From contig JACPFU010000004.1 of NCBI GenBank assembly GCA_016182785.1, positions 124,001 through 188,000 of the forward strand: 64,000 nt of DNA, in the 5' to 3' direction. Below, in pieces: positions 52,484 to 60,623 of the stretch. How positions within the stretch are numbered: the stretch's first letter is position 1; each line of letters starts with the position of its first letter. A program made the translations under genes and the position numbers. The stretch is from Lysobacterales bacterium (GTDB lineage Bacteria > Pseudomonadota > Gammaproteobacteria > Xanthomonadales > Ahniellaceae). Under the pieces are notes generated by a model. The model made no database searches. It saw only the letters and a list, made by a program, of their open reading frames with translations, and was not told the origin of the DNA.

Positions 52484-54249
52484 GGTGCCGGTTCGACCAC
52501 CAGCCGCAGCGCCGAGGCCGGTTGCGGCGTGCCCTGCACGAAGCGGTACATCTGCGGCAGCCGGCGCACGCGGCCGAAGCGGTCGGCGATCAGCAGCCCG
52601 CTGGCGCCATCGAGGTAGCGACCGGGTTGGGCGCGCAGGTGCGCGAGGTAGGGCAGCAGCTGGTAGGCGTCCAGTCCGAACGCGAACAGTCGCGGGCTGT
52701 TCGCGGCCGAACCGAGGTCCGCGGCCAGCGCATCGCGGGCGGGCAGGCCGACGACACCGCCGTGGGTCCACGGTGCGTCCAGGAACACGAGGCCGTCGAG
52801 GTCCTTGTCCAGCGTCGCCTGCACGGTATTGCCGAACACGTGCGAGGTCGCGAGCAGCGGCAGATCGCCGGCGGCGGAGACGCGCAGCTGCGGCACCAGC
52901 AGCCGCGCAGTGGAACTGCGCACGGCGATGAACACGCCGTCGGCGCGACGCCCATCGGGCGCGCTGCCAGGGGCGCCGACCAGCGCGTTGATCGCGTCGG
53001 TGAAGTCGACGTCGCTGTCGCGCAGCAGGCGACGGCCGCTGATCTCGCCACCCAGGGCGCGCAGCTGCGAATCGAACGCCGCCAGCGCGCGTTCGCTCCA
53101 GTCCTCGTTGGTGCCGAACACCGCGATCCGCCGGGCGCCTTCGGCGATCATGCGCTCGGCAGCAAAGGCGGCCTCGTCCTCCGGCACCAGGCCGAAGCGG
53201 AAGCTGTCTTCGACAGCGATGGTCTTCGCTTCCGGGTGGTTCAACGCCAGCATCGGCACGCGACCGTCGGAGGCTTCGAGGATGGCGTCGACCTGGTCAC
53301 GCTCGACCGGCCCGAGCACCGCGTCGACACCGTCGTGCAGCGCCTGCCGATAGGCTTCGAGCGCGCTGCGGCGCGTGCCGCCGGCGTCGTACACCTGCAC
53401 CGCGGTCGCGGCCGGCGCGTGGTAGTGCGCGGCGAGCACGCCATCGAGGATGGCCTTGCCGGCGGCGGCGTATTCGCCCGAGGTCGGCAGCAGCACCGCG
53501 AGCTTGCCCAGCGCCACGAAGCCCTCGCGCTGCAGCTCGCCATTGGCGGCGGCGACCATCGTCCCGACCGCGTCGGCGGGCGCGATCGCGGCCCGCGCCG
53601 GGGCCTCGCCGCTGGCACGCAGCGCACGTTCCAGCCAAGGACGCAGCACGTCGTCGGCGGCGAGCGGGGCCAGGTCGGCGTGCAGGCGGGCTGGCTCGGT
53701 GGCTGCGATCAGATCGAGCAGTTCGCGCTGCGCCTCGCGGCGTTCGTCCGGACGCAGCAGCGCGATCAGGCGCAGACGCGTGCGCGTCGCGTCCAGGTAA
53801 CGGCCTTCGGCCTGGAACGCGCGCGCCTGCAGCTCCAGCCAGCGCTCGCGCACCGCAGCCGGAATGCGCTTGTCGTCGACCGCGAGCAGCCCCGAGGCCC
53901 GCGCCGGCTGCTTCCGGCTCAGCGCGAGTTCGGCTTCGAGCAGGTCGTAGCGCAGGTTCTGCTCGGCATCGAGCTTCTTGCGCTTGATCTCGCCGAGCAG
54001 GCGCGCGACGTCGTCGAACTCCGCTTCCTCGCGCCAGGCCTCGGCCGCGAGCAGTCGATAGTGGTCGCGCAGGGCGCGCTTCTCGGTCGCGAGGCGTTCG
54101 TACTCGGCGCCGGCCGCGGCGTAGTCGCCGGCGCCGATGCGTTCGCGCGCGCTGGTCTCCTGCGTCGCATCGGGCACCGGTGGCGTGGTCTGGCAGCCGG
54201 CGAGGGCCAGTGCGATCAGCACGGTGCTGGAGAAAAGCAGTCGGGACAT
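52480..54249 (-). CDS. lpoA: Penicillin-binding protein activator LpoA/LppC-like lipoprotein
   Basis: Predicted product of 589 residues. A lipobox (LALAGC) anchors it to the outer membrane, where LpoA activates PBP1a. The N-terminal region (30-230) is TPR-like, rich in Ala, Arg and Leu; the C-terminal part (about 245-589) is a periplasmic-binding-protein fold: KLAVLLPTSGEYAAAGKAILDGVLAAHY, VDAVLGPVERDQVDAI, RIAVFGTNEDWSERA and LFAFGLDAYQLLPYL. Domain order matches the family. Position next to yraN and rsmI supports the call. Confidence 0.93.
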   Translation of the reverse strand: MSRLLFSSTVLIALALAGCQTTPPVPDATQETSARERIGAGDYAAAGAEYERLATEKRALRDHYRLLAAEAWREEAEFDDVARLLGEIKRKKLDAEQNLRYDLLEAELALSRKQPARASGLLAVDDKRIPAAVRERWLELQARAFQAEGRYLDATRTRLRLIALLRPDERREAQRELLDLIAATEPARLHADLAPLAADDVLRPWLERALRASGEAPARAAIAPADAVGTMVAAANGELQREGFVALGKLAVLLPTSGEYAAAGKAILDGVLAAHYHAPAATAVQVYDAGGTRRSALEAYRQALHDGVDAVLGPVERDQVDAILEASDGRVPMLALNHPEAKTIAVEDSFRFGLVPEDEAAFAAERMIAEGARRIAVFGTNEDWSERALAAFDSQLRALGGEISGRRLLRDSDVDFTDAINALVGAPGSAPDGRRADGVFIAVRSSTARLLVPQLRVSAAGDLPLLATSHVFGNTVQATLDKDLDGLVFLDAPWTHGGVVGLPARDALAADLGSAANSPRLFAFGLDAYQLLPYLAHLRAQPGRYLDGASGLLIADRFGRVRRLPQMYRFVQGTPQPASALRLVVEPAP

Positions 54250-54295
54250 GCGCGCGCTCGCAAAAGAACAGCAGGGCCGCGATGATAGCGAAGCC

Positions 54296-55156
54296 ATGTC
54301 CGCCCACGCGCCCCCGGTTGCCGGTTGCCTGTATGTCGTCGCGACCCCGATCGGGAACCGCGACGACCTGTCGGCGCGCGCCATCGACACGCTGCGTTGC
54401 GCCGACCGCATCGCCTGCGAGGACACCCGCCACAGCGCGCCGCTGCTGGCGCTGGTCGGAGCCGGCGCGCCGGCGGTGGCGCTGCACGAGCACAACGAGG
54501 CGCAGGCCGCGGCCGGACTGGTCGAGCGCATGCTGGGCGGCGAGCGCATCGCGCTGATCTCCGACGCCGGCACGCCGCTGGTCAGCGATCCCGGCTACCG
54601 CCTGGTCCAGGCCGCGATCGCCGCCGGCGTGCGCGTGGTGCCGATTCCGGGGCCGAGCGCGCCGATCGCGGCGTTGTCGGTGTCCGGCCTGGCCAGCGAC
54701 CGCTTCAGCTTCGAGGGCTTCCTGCCGACCAAGTCCGGTGCGCGCCGCGAGGTGTTCGAGGCGCTGGTCGATGCCACGCGCACGCTGATCTTCTTCGAGG
54801 CCAAGCACCGCATCGTCGAGTCGCTGGCCGATGCCGTGGCCGTGTTCGGCGGCGAGCGCCGCGCCGCGATTGCGCGCGAACTCACCAAGCTGCACGAGAC
54901 CCTCCTGCGCGGCACGCTCGCGGAGTTGCAGGCGTGCGTCGCCGCCGACCCGGAGCAGCAGCTCGGCGAATTCGTGCTGCTGATCGCCGGCGCCGATCGC
55001 GACATGGTCACGGCACGCAAGGAGCGCGAAGCGATCACGCTGGCGCGTCGCCTCGCGACCGAGATGTCGGCAAGTCGTGCCGCCAAGCTCGCAGCCGAGA
55101 TCAGCGGGGCGTCGAAGAACGCCCTCTATCGGGCGCTGACCGAATCGACGCCGTAG
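54296..55156 (+). CDS. rsmI: 16S rRNA (cytidine-1402 2'-O) methyltransferase
   Basis: Predicted product of 286 residues. It methylates the ribose of C1402 in the ribosomal decoding centre. The tetrapyrrole-methylase fold shows LYVVATPIGNRDDLSARAIDTL, RIACEDTRHS, ALISDAGTPLVSDPGYRLVQAA and VVPIPGPSAPIAALSVSGL. The helical C-terminus ends in KLAAEISGASKNALYRALTE. It is divergent from lpoA, the usual arrangement. Confidence 0.96.
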   Translation: MSAHAPPVAGCLYVVATPIGNRDDLSARAIDTLRCADRIACEDTRHSAPLLALVGAGAPAVALHEHNEAQAAAGLVERMLGGERIALISDAGTPLVSDPGYRLVQAAIAAGVRVVPIPGPSAPIAALSVSGLASDRFSFEGFLPTKSGARREVFEALVDATRTLIFFEAKHRIVESLADAVAVFGGERRAAIARELTKLHETLLRGTLAELQACVAADPEQQLGEFVLLIAGADRDMVTARKEREAITLARRLATEMSASRAAKLAAEISGASKNALYRALTESTP

Positions 55157-55172
55157 CGACTACTGCGCGCAG

Positions 55173-56132
55173 CTACGGAGCGCAGGCCGCGGCCGGCGTG
55201 GCCGCATCCAGCACCAGTTCGACCCGCAGCGGATAGTGGTCGGAACCGAGGTCGGGGCCGCGCTCGGACGCGTGCACCGTCCAGTGGTCGCTGACCAGCA
55301 CCTGGTCGATCGGGATGCCGACCACGCCCCGACCGGCGACCGGCCAGGTCGGTGCGAGGCCGCTGGCGCGGCGCAGGCCGCGCATGTCGAGCCCGGCGAA
55401 GGCCGAGGACCATGGCGTCGCGTTGAGATCGCCGGCGACGATGCGCGGTCGGCCGTGCGCGTCCTCGGCCAGCGTCCGCAGCAGGCGATCGCGTTCTTGC
55501 CGGAATGCGGGCGAGAGCGGCGGCATCGGATGCCAGGCGATCAGGTCGATGCAGCGGCCCTGGTGCTCGAAGCGGGCTTCGATGCGCACGATGCCGAGCG
55601 GGTCCCGGCGCAATTCGACTGTGGCCAGCGGCGCGCGCGCGAGCAGCGCGATGCCGAACGCATCGTCCGCGGCCTCGATCCTGCGGTAGGGGTAGTCCGG
55701 CAGCGCCGCCAGCACCGGTGCCAGCGCGTTGCTCGCTTCGAGCACGACCACCAGGTCGGGGCGGGTGGTGGCGAGCCAGTCGAGCAGCGGCTGCACCAGC
55801 GGATTGCCGTGCTGCACGTTGGCGATCGCGATCGCCAACGTGGGCGAGGCGTCGCTGCTCGCCGGGGCGCGCGGCGCGGCGCTCCACCACGGCAGCGCGG
55901 CGAGTGGCAGCGCCAGCAGCCAGCGCGGTTGTCGCAATGCCGCCAGCGCGCCGCAGAGCAGCAGGCCGGCGGCATACAGCCATTGCCAGTGCGCGCCCAG
56001 ATCGAGCAGCCAGGGCAGCCGACCCTCGACATCGGCAAGCAGCCGCGCCAGCCACGGCAGCGCCAGCCCGGCGACGCACAGCACGACCAGCACGCGTGCG
56101 CGTCGCAACACCGCATCCCGCCATCGACTCAC
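55173..56132 (-). CDS. Endonuclease/exonuclease/phosphatase family membrane protein
   Basis: Predicted product of 319 residues from a GTG. The first 95 residues contain three membrane helices (ARVLVVLCVAGLALPWLARLLA, WLYAAGLLLCGALAAL, WLLALPLAALPWW). The catalytic domain has AIANVQHGN, LVVVLEASN, IAWHPMPPLSP, the metal-site AGDLNATPWSSAFAGL and the final GSDHYPLRVEL, all expected for the EEP fold. It probably acts outside the inner membrane on a phosphodiester or lipid. The substrate is unknown. It lies 13 bases after the deaminase gene. Confidence 0.87.
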   Translation of the reverse strand: MSRWRDAVLRRARVLVVLCVAGLALPWLARLLADVEGRLPWLLDLGAHWQWLYAAGLLLCGALAALRQPRWLLALPLAALPWWSAAPRAPASSDASPTLAIAIANVQHGNPLVQPLLDWLATTRPDLVVVLEASNALAPVLAALPDYPYRRIEAADDAFGIALLARAPLATVELRRDPLGIVRIEARFEHQGRCIDLIAWHPMPPLSPAFRQERDRLLRTLAEDAHGRPRIVAGDLNATPWSSAFAGLDMRGLRRASGLAPTWPVAGRGVVGIPIDQVLVSDHWTVHASERGPDLGSDHYPLRVELVLDAATPAAACAP

Positions 56133-56145
56133 CGCAGTCGCTCCG

Positions 56146-57414
56146 CTACCGCTGCAACCGCAGCGATTGCGGTCGCCCCGGCAATGCCAGCATTGCCTCG
56201 CGCGGCGGGTTGCGCGCCAGCACCTGGCCGCGGCGGATCACGTACAAGCGGTTGGCGCGCAGCCGGATCGCGTCGAACGCATCCTGCGCCTGCAGCACCA
56301 CCAGGTCGGCATGGCAGCCCGGTGCGATGCCGTAGTGTTCGAGTCCGAGGATCTGCGCCGGGTTCGTGGTGATTGCCTCGAAGCATTGGCGGATCGCCGC
56401 CTGCGAGGTCATCTGCGCGACATGCACGGCCATGTGCGCGACCTCCAGCATGTCGCCCGATCCGAATGCGTACCACGGGTCCATCACGCAGTCGTGGCCG
56501 AAGCCGACGTTGACGCCGGCCGCGAGCAGTTCCGGCACGCGCGTCATGCCGCGGCGTTTCGGGTAGCCGTCGTGGCGCCCCTGCAGAGTGATGTTGATCA
56601 GCGGATTGGCGATCGCGGCGACCCCGGACTCGGCCATCAGCGGCAGCAGCTTGGACACGTAGTAGTCGTCCATCGAATGCATCGAGGTCAGGTGCGATCC
56701 GGCGACGCGACCGTGCAGGCCGAGTCGGTGCGTCTCCGCGGCGAGCGTCTCGATATGGCGCGACTGCGGATCGTCGGACTCGTCGCAGTGCAGGTCGACG
56801 CGCAGCCCGCGCGCCGCGGCGATCTCGCACAGGCGTGTGACCGAGCGCGCGCCCTCGGCCATGGTGCGCTCGAAATGCGGAATGCCGCCGACCACCTCGA
56901 CGCCGAGATCGAGCGCGCGCAGCAGGTTGCGCTCGCCATTCGCCGAGCGATACAGGCCGTCCTGCGGGAATGCGACCAGTTGCAGGTCCAGGTACGGCGC
57001 CACCGTCTTCTTGACCTGCAGCAACGCCTCGACCGCGAGCAGGCGGTCGTCGCAGACATCGACATGCGAGCGGATCGCGAGCAGGCCCTGGCTGACCGCG
57101 AGATCGCAATAGCGCAGTGCGCGCTCGACGATCGCCTCGATCGTCAGCAGCGGCTTCAGTTCGCCCCACAGCGCAATGCCCTCCAGCAGCGTGCCGCTCT
57201 GGTTCACCCGCGGCTGGCCGTAGCTCAGCGCCGAATCCAGATGGAAGTGCGCATCCACGAACGCCGGCGACACCAGGCAACCGCGCGCGTCGATCTCCTC
57301 GCCGCTGCTCGCCTCGATCCCGCGCTCGACCGCATGGATGCGCCCCTCGCGCACGCCGATGTCGAAGTCGACGCGCCCGTCCGGCAGGTTGGCATGGCGA
57401 ATGATCAAGTCCAT
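56146..57414 (-). CDS. codA: CodA-like cytosine deaminase (amidohydrolase)
   Basis: Predicted product of 422 residues, very similar along its length to E. coli CodA. Metal ligands can be placed: VDAHFHLD (His 56 and 58), HCDESDD (His 209, Glu 212), GSHLTSMHS (His 241) and GFGHDCVMDPWY (Asp 308). The motif NQSGTLLEGI also matches. The residue after the metal Asp is Cys 309, where CodA has Asp 314, a known specificity position; the preferred substrate may therefore differ. The start at 57414 gives the family N-terminus. Confidence 0.85.
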   Translation of the reverse strand: MDLIIRHANLPDGRVDFDIGVREGRIHAVERGIEASSGEEIDARGCLVSPAFVDAHFHLDSALSYGQPRVNQSGTLLEGIALWGELKPLLTIEAIVERALRYCDLAVSQGLLAIRSHVDVCDDRLLAVEALLQVKKTVAPYLDLQLVAFPQDGLYRSANGERNLLRALDLGVEVVGGIPHFERTMAEGARSVTRLCEIAAARGLRVDLHCDESDDPQSRHIETLAAETHRLGLHGRVAGSHLTSMHSMDDYYVSKLLPLMAESGVAAIANPLINITLQGRHDGYPKRRGMTRVPELLAAGVNVGFGHDCVMDPWYAFGSGDMLEVAHMAVHVAQMTSQAAIRQCFEAITTNPAQILGLEHYGIAPGCHADLVVLQAQDAFDAIRLRANRLYVIRRGQVLARNPPREAMLALPGRPQSLRLQR

Positions 57415-57534
57415 CGGCGGCTCCGGAATGCGGCGTGCAGGCGCGAAAGCGTATCGCCATCGCAGCGGGCTGTGGCAGCGGCCCGTGTCCGCGATAAGCT
57501 CGCTGCCTCGCAATCGCTACGGCAAGGAAATCCC

Positions 57535-58398
57535 ATGGCCAACTGGTATTACGGCGACGCAGGGCGCAATCGCCTCGGTCCGCTCAGCCCGCTCGAACTG
57601 GCCGCACTGCATGCGCGCGGCGAGTTGCAGCCGGACACGCCGGTGTGGCGCGAGGGCCTCGATGGCTGGAAACCCTGGCGCGAGATGATGGCCGAGGTCA
57701 TCGCCGTCTCGGCGCCGCCGCCGGTGCCGCCCGCGGGTGGCGAAGCGGCGTCGCCGTATGCGCCGCCGCGTGCGCAGTTGCACGACGAGGGTGCAGTCGT
57801 GGCCGGGGGACACGTGGTCTACGCGGGCTTCTGGAAGCGCGTTGCCGCCGTCATCCTCGATAGCTTCGTCACCGCATTCCTGACCTGGATGCTGATGATC
57901 CCGGTGTTCCTGCTGCTCGGAGCCGGCGCCGGCGACTTTGCGCAGCTCGGTACCGGGAGCAACGTCCTGTTCACGCTGCTCTACTACCTGTTCGCGTTGG
58001 GCATCCCCCTGTTCTACATGAGCTGGATGCACTCGTCGTCGAGCCAGGCCACGCTCGGCAAGATGGCCGTCGGCATCAAGGTGACGCGCCTGGACGGTGC
58101 CCGCATCAGTTTCCTGCGCGCATTCGGTCGCTACTTCGGCTACATGCTCAGCAGCCTGCTGCTGTTCATCGGTCTGATCATGGCCGCGTTCACCGAACGC
58201 AAGCAGGCGCTGCACGACTTGATGTGCGACACCCTGGTCGTCGACAAGCACGCATTCACCGCGCAACCGGAACTGCAGCAGGAAGGGCTCGGCGCGGTCA
58301 CCATCATCGTGCTGGTGCTCTCCGGCTTGATGTTCGTCGGCATGATCGTGCTCGTCGGCATCGCCATCGCCGCGCTCGCCTCGGGCGGCTGGCACTGA
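57535..58398 (+). CDS. RDD family membrane protein with N-terminal GYF_2 domain
   Basis: Predicted product of 287 residues. Residues 1-55 form a GYF_2 unit (WYYGDAGRNRLGPLSPLELAALHARGEL, VWREGLDGWKPWREM). A Pro-rich linker follows (about 60-80). The RDD domain starts at GFWKRVAAVILDSFV and includes ATLGKMAVGIKVTRLDGARISFLRAFGRYFGYMLS, with three or four membrane helices and a final helix (IIVLVLSGLMFVGMIVLVGIAIAAL). The GYF_2-RDD combination is common in proteobacteria; the function is unknown, possibly transport or membrane organisation. Confidence 0.88.
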   Translation: MANWYYGDAGRNRLGPLSPLELAALHARGELQPDTPVWREGLDGWKPWREMMAEVIAVSAPPPVPPAGGEAASPYAPPRAQLHDEGAVVAGGHVVYAGFWKRVAAVILDSFVTAFLTWMLMIPVFLLLGAGAGDFAQLGTGSNVLFTLLYYLFALGIPLFYMSWMHSSSSQATLGKMAVGIKVTRLDGARISFLRAFGRYFGYMLSSLLLFIGLIMAAFTERKQALHDLMCDTLVVDKHAFTAQPELQQEGLGAVTIIVLVLSGLMFVGMIVLVGIAIAALASGGWH

Positions 58399-58744
58399 CC
58401 GCGGCAACCAGGGCAGCCGCACCCCAAGGCATCGCACGCAACTCCACCCCCGCAATCATGCTGATGCGCCCCGAGGCCAGCGGCACAGCGTGCGCGTCCG
58501 AGCCTTGGCGCGCCATTGCTGAACAGGTGTGCGATGGAAGTCGTTTTGCGCAAGTACGGCAACAGTCACGCAAGGCGCGTCGTATCGAACGCGCGCCGAA
58601 GGAAATCGTCGAAGAGGCGCTGGCGCGGCTGCAGGCGGTGCTGGACGCGGGCTGATCGCCGGTCGGGTGCGCCCTGCGGCGCTGCCGCTCGTTCGCCGGC
58701 CGCGCTGGTGGTAAAACCACGGGCCCGAATCGCGAAGAATGACC
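58399..58744. other. 346-base gap holding a decayed antitoxin remnant
   Basis: Apart from the remnant at 58534-58655 I see no gene. The rest has no recognisable coding potential, terminator or repeat. Confidence 0.5.
58534..58655 (+). pseudogene. Remnant of a MazE/AbrB-type antitoxin
   Basis: An ATG at 58534 opens MEVVLRKYGNSHA, the typical start of MazE/VapB AbrB-fold antitoxins. The frame then turns into Arg/Trp-rich nonsense. In the frame shifted by two bases, the stretch continues as IERAPKEIVEEALARLQAVLDAG before a stop. A deletion with frameshift that removed the middle of the gene would explain both pieces. No toxin gene follows. Confidence 0.4.
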
Positions 58745-60250
58745 ATGTCCGAGCCCGTCCGCATCCCGCACTACATCAACGGCCAGCGCAGCAACGGCGT
58801 CGGCGAGCGCACTTCGCCGGTGTTCGATCCGGCCACTGGCGCGCAGACCGGAGTGCTCGGGCTCGCGGCGCAGGCGGACGTCGATGCGGCGGTGGCGGCG
58901 GCGCAGGCGGCGTTTGCGGGTTGGGCCGGCACTTCGCCGGCACGACGTGCGCGGGTGATGTTCAAGCTGCGTGAGCTGGTCGAGGCGAATGCCAGCCAAC
59001 TTGCCGCGCAGATCACCGCCGAGCACGGCAAGACCCATTCCGATGCACTCGGTGAAGTCGCGCGCGGGCTGGAAGTGATCGAGTTCGCCAGCGGCATCCC
59101 GCAGTTGCTCAAGGGCGAGTTCACCGAGAACGTCGGTGGTGGCATCGACGCGCACTCGGTGCGCCAGCCGCTCGGCGTCGTCGCCGGCATCACCCCGTTC
59201 AACTTTCCGGCGATGGTGCCGCTGTGGATGGCGCCGGTCGCGATCGCCTGCGGCAATTGCTTCATCCTGAAACCGTCCGAGCGCGATCCGTCTTCGTCCC
59301 TGCTGCTCGCCGACTGGCTGAAGCAGGCCGGGCTGCCCGACGGCGTGTTCAATGTCGTGCATGGCGACAAGAGTGCGGTCGACGCGATCCTCGCGCATCC
59401 GGACATCAAGGCGGTCAGCTTCGTCGGCTCGACGCCGATCGCGAAGTACATCTACGAGACCGGCGCGCATCACGGCAAGCGCGTGCAGGCGCTGGGCGGC
59501 GCCAAGAACCACATGCTGGTGATGCCCGACGCCGACCTGGAGCAGGTCGCCGATGCGCTGATGGGCGCGGGGTACGGCTCGGCCGGCGAGCGCTGCATGG
59601 CGATCTCGGTCGCGGTCGCGGTCGGTGATGCCACCGCCGACGCGCTGGTCGCGAAACTCGCGCCGCGCGTGCGTGCGCTCAAGATCGGCAACGGCATGAC
59701 GCCCGGCATGGACATGGGCCCGCTGGTGACCCCGGAACATCGCGCGCGGGTCAAGGGCTATGTCGATCTGGGCGTGCAGGAAGGCGCGACGCTGGTCGTC
59801 GACGGTCGCGATCACGTGGTTGCCGGCCATGAGCACGGCTTCTTCCTCGGTGGCTGCCTGTTCGATCGTGTCACGCCCACGATGCGCATCTATCGCGAGG
59901 AAATCTTCGGGCCGGTGCTGTGCGTCCTGCGTGCCGACGGCTACGAACAGGCGCTGCAGTTGATCAACGCGCACGAGTTCGGCAACGGCACCGCCATCTT
60001 CACCCGCGACGGCGATGCCGCGCGCGATTTCGTGCAGCGGGTGCAGGTCGGCATGGTCGGCATCAACGTGCCGATTCCGGTGCCGGCCGCATTCCATTCC
60101 TTCGGCGGCTGGAAGGCCTCGCTGTTCGGCGACCAGCATGTCTACGGCCCGGAAGGCGTGCGCTTCTACACCAAGCTCAAGGCCGTCGCGACGCGCTGGC
60201 CGACCAGCATCCGCGCCGGCGCCCAGTTCGTGATGCCGACGAATTCCTGA
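58745..60250 (+). CDS. mmsA: CoA-acylating methylmalonate/malonate-semialdehyde dehydrogenase
   Basis: Predicted product of 501 residues. It oxidises (methyl)malonate semialdehyde to propionyl- or acetyl-CoA with NAD, in valine, inositol or beta-alanine breakdown. Family signs: [55 protein letters not shown], and the catalytic cysteine in [15 protein letters not shown] second ATG six bases upstream (58739) is also possible. It precedes a toxin-antitoxin remnant and an M20 hydrolase gene. Confidence 0.93.
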   Translation: MSEPVRIPHYINGQRSNGVGERTSPVFDPATGAQTGVLGLAAQADVDAAVAAAQAAFAGWAGTSPARRARVMFKLRELVEANASQLAAQITAEHGKTHSDALGEVARGLEVIEFASGIPQLLKGEFTENVGGGIDAHSVRQPLGVVAGITPFNFPAMVPLWMAPVAIACGNCFILKPSERDPSSSLLLADWLKQAGLPDGVFNVVHGDKSAVDAILAHPDIKAVSFVGSTPIAKYIYETGAHHGKRVQALGGAKNHMLVMPDADLEQVADALMGAGYGSAGERCMAISVAVAVGDATADALVAKLAPRVRALKIGNGMTPGMDMGPLVTPEHRARVKGYVDLGVQEGATLVVDGRDHVVAGHEHGFFLGGCLFDRVTPTMRIYREEIFGPVLCVLRADGYEQALQLINAHEFGNGTAIFTRDGDAARDFVQRVQVGMVGINVPIPVPAAFHSFGGWKASLFGDQHVYGPEGVRFYTKLKAVATRWPTSIRAGAQFVMPTNS

Positions 60251-60261
60251 AGGAGAGCGTG

Positions 60262-60486
60262 ATGGCCGCTTCTGTCGACGACGTATTGGCCCAGGCGCTT
60301 GCACTGCAGGTGAAGGATCGCGCCGTGTTGCTGGAGCAGCTTGCGGAGAGCCTGGATCGACCGGATAGCGTCCTGGATCAGAAGTGGATCGAAGAAGCAC
60401 ATCGGCGCATGCAGGCGTTCAGTCGCGGCGAGATGCGTGCGTACGAGGCCGAAGACGTCTCGAAGGAAATGGACGCCGGGACATGA
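60262..60486 (+). CDS. Addiction-module antitoxin (PF09720-like)
   Basis: Predicted product of 74 residues with a strong AAGGAGAG ribosome site. The pattern VDDVLAQALALQVKDRAVLLEQLAESLDRPD...WIEEAHRRMQAFSRGEMRAYEAEDV is that of the small antitoxins paired with RelE/ParE toxins. The stop overlaps the next ATG (ATGA). It looks intact, although its partner is not. Confidence 0.85.
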   Translation: MAASVDDVLAQALALQVKDRAVLLEQLAESLDRPDSVLDQKWIEEAHRRMQAFSRGEMRAYEAEDVSKEMDAGT

Positions 60487-60623
60487 GAGTCCGGTTCCTG
60501 GAAGTTGCGCGATCAGAGCTGCTGCAGGCACACCAGTACGAACAAGTTGGCGATGAGTTGATTATCGTGGCGGTTGCGCACCTGCACCGTGAGCCGGATT
60601 ACTGGAGGAGACAAGTCCCATGA
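60483..60623 (+). pseudogene. RelE/ParE toxin with large internal in-frame deletion
   Basis: Forty-six codons starting at an ATG that overlaps the antitoxin stop. The N-terminal part (MRVRFLEVARSELLQAHQYEQ) and the C-terminal part (LIIVAVAHLHREPDYWRRQ) both match RelE/ParE toxins of 90-100 residues, but about 50 central residues are missing. The frame is kept and the natural end remains. The stop overlaps the ATG of the next gene, and the C-terminal codons hold the GGAGGAG used as its ribosome site, which may be why the 3' end persists. Confidence 0.75.
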
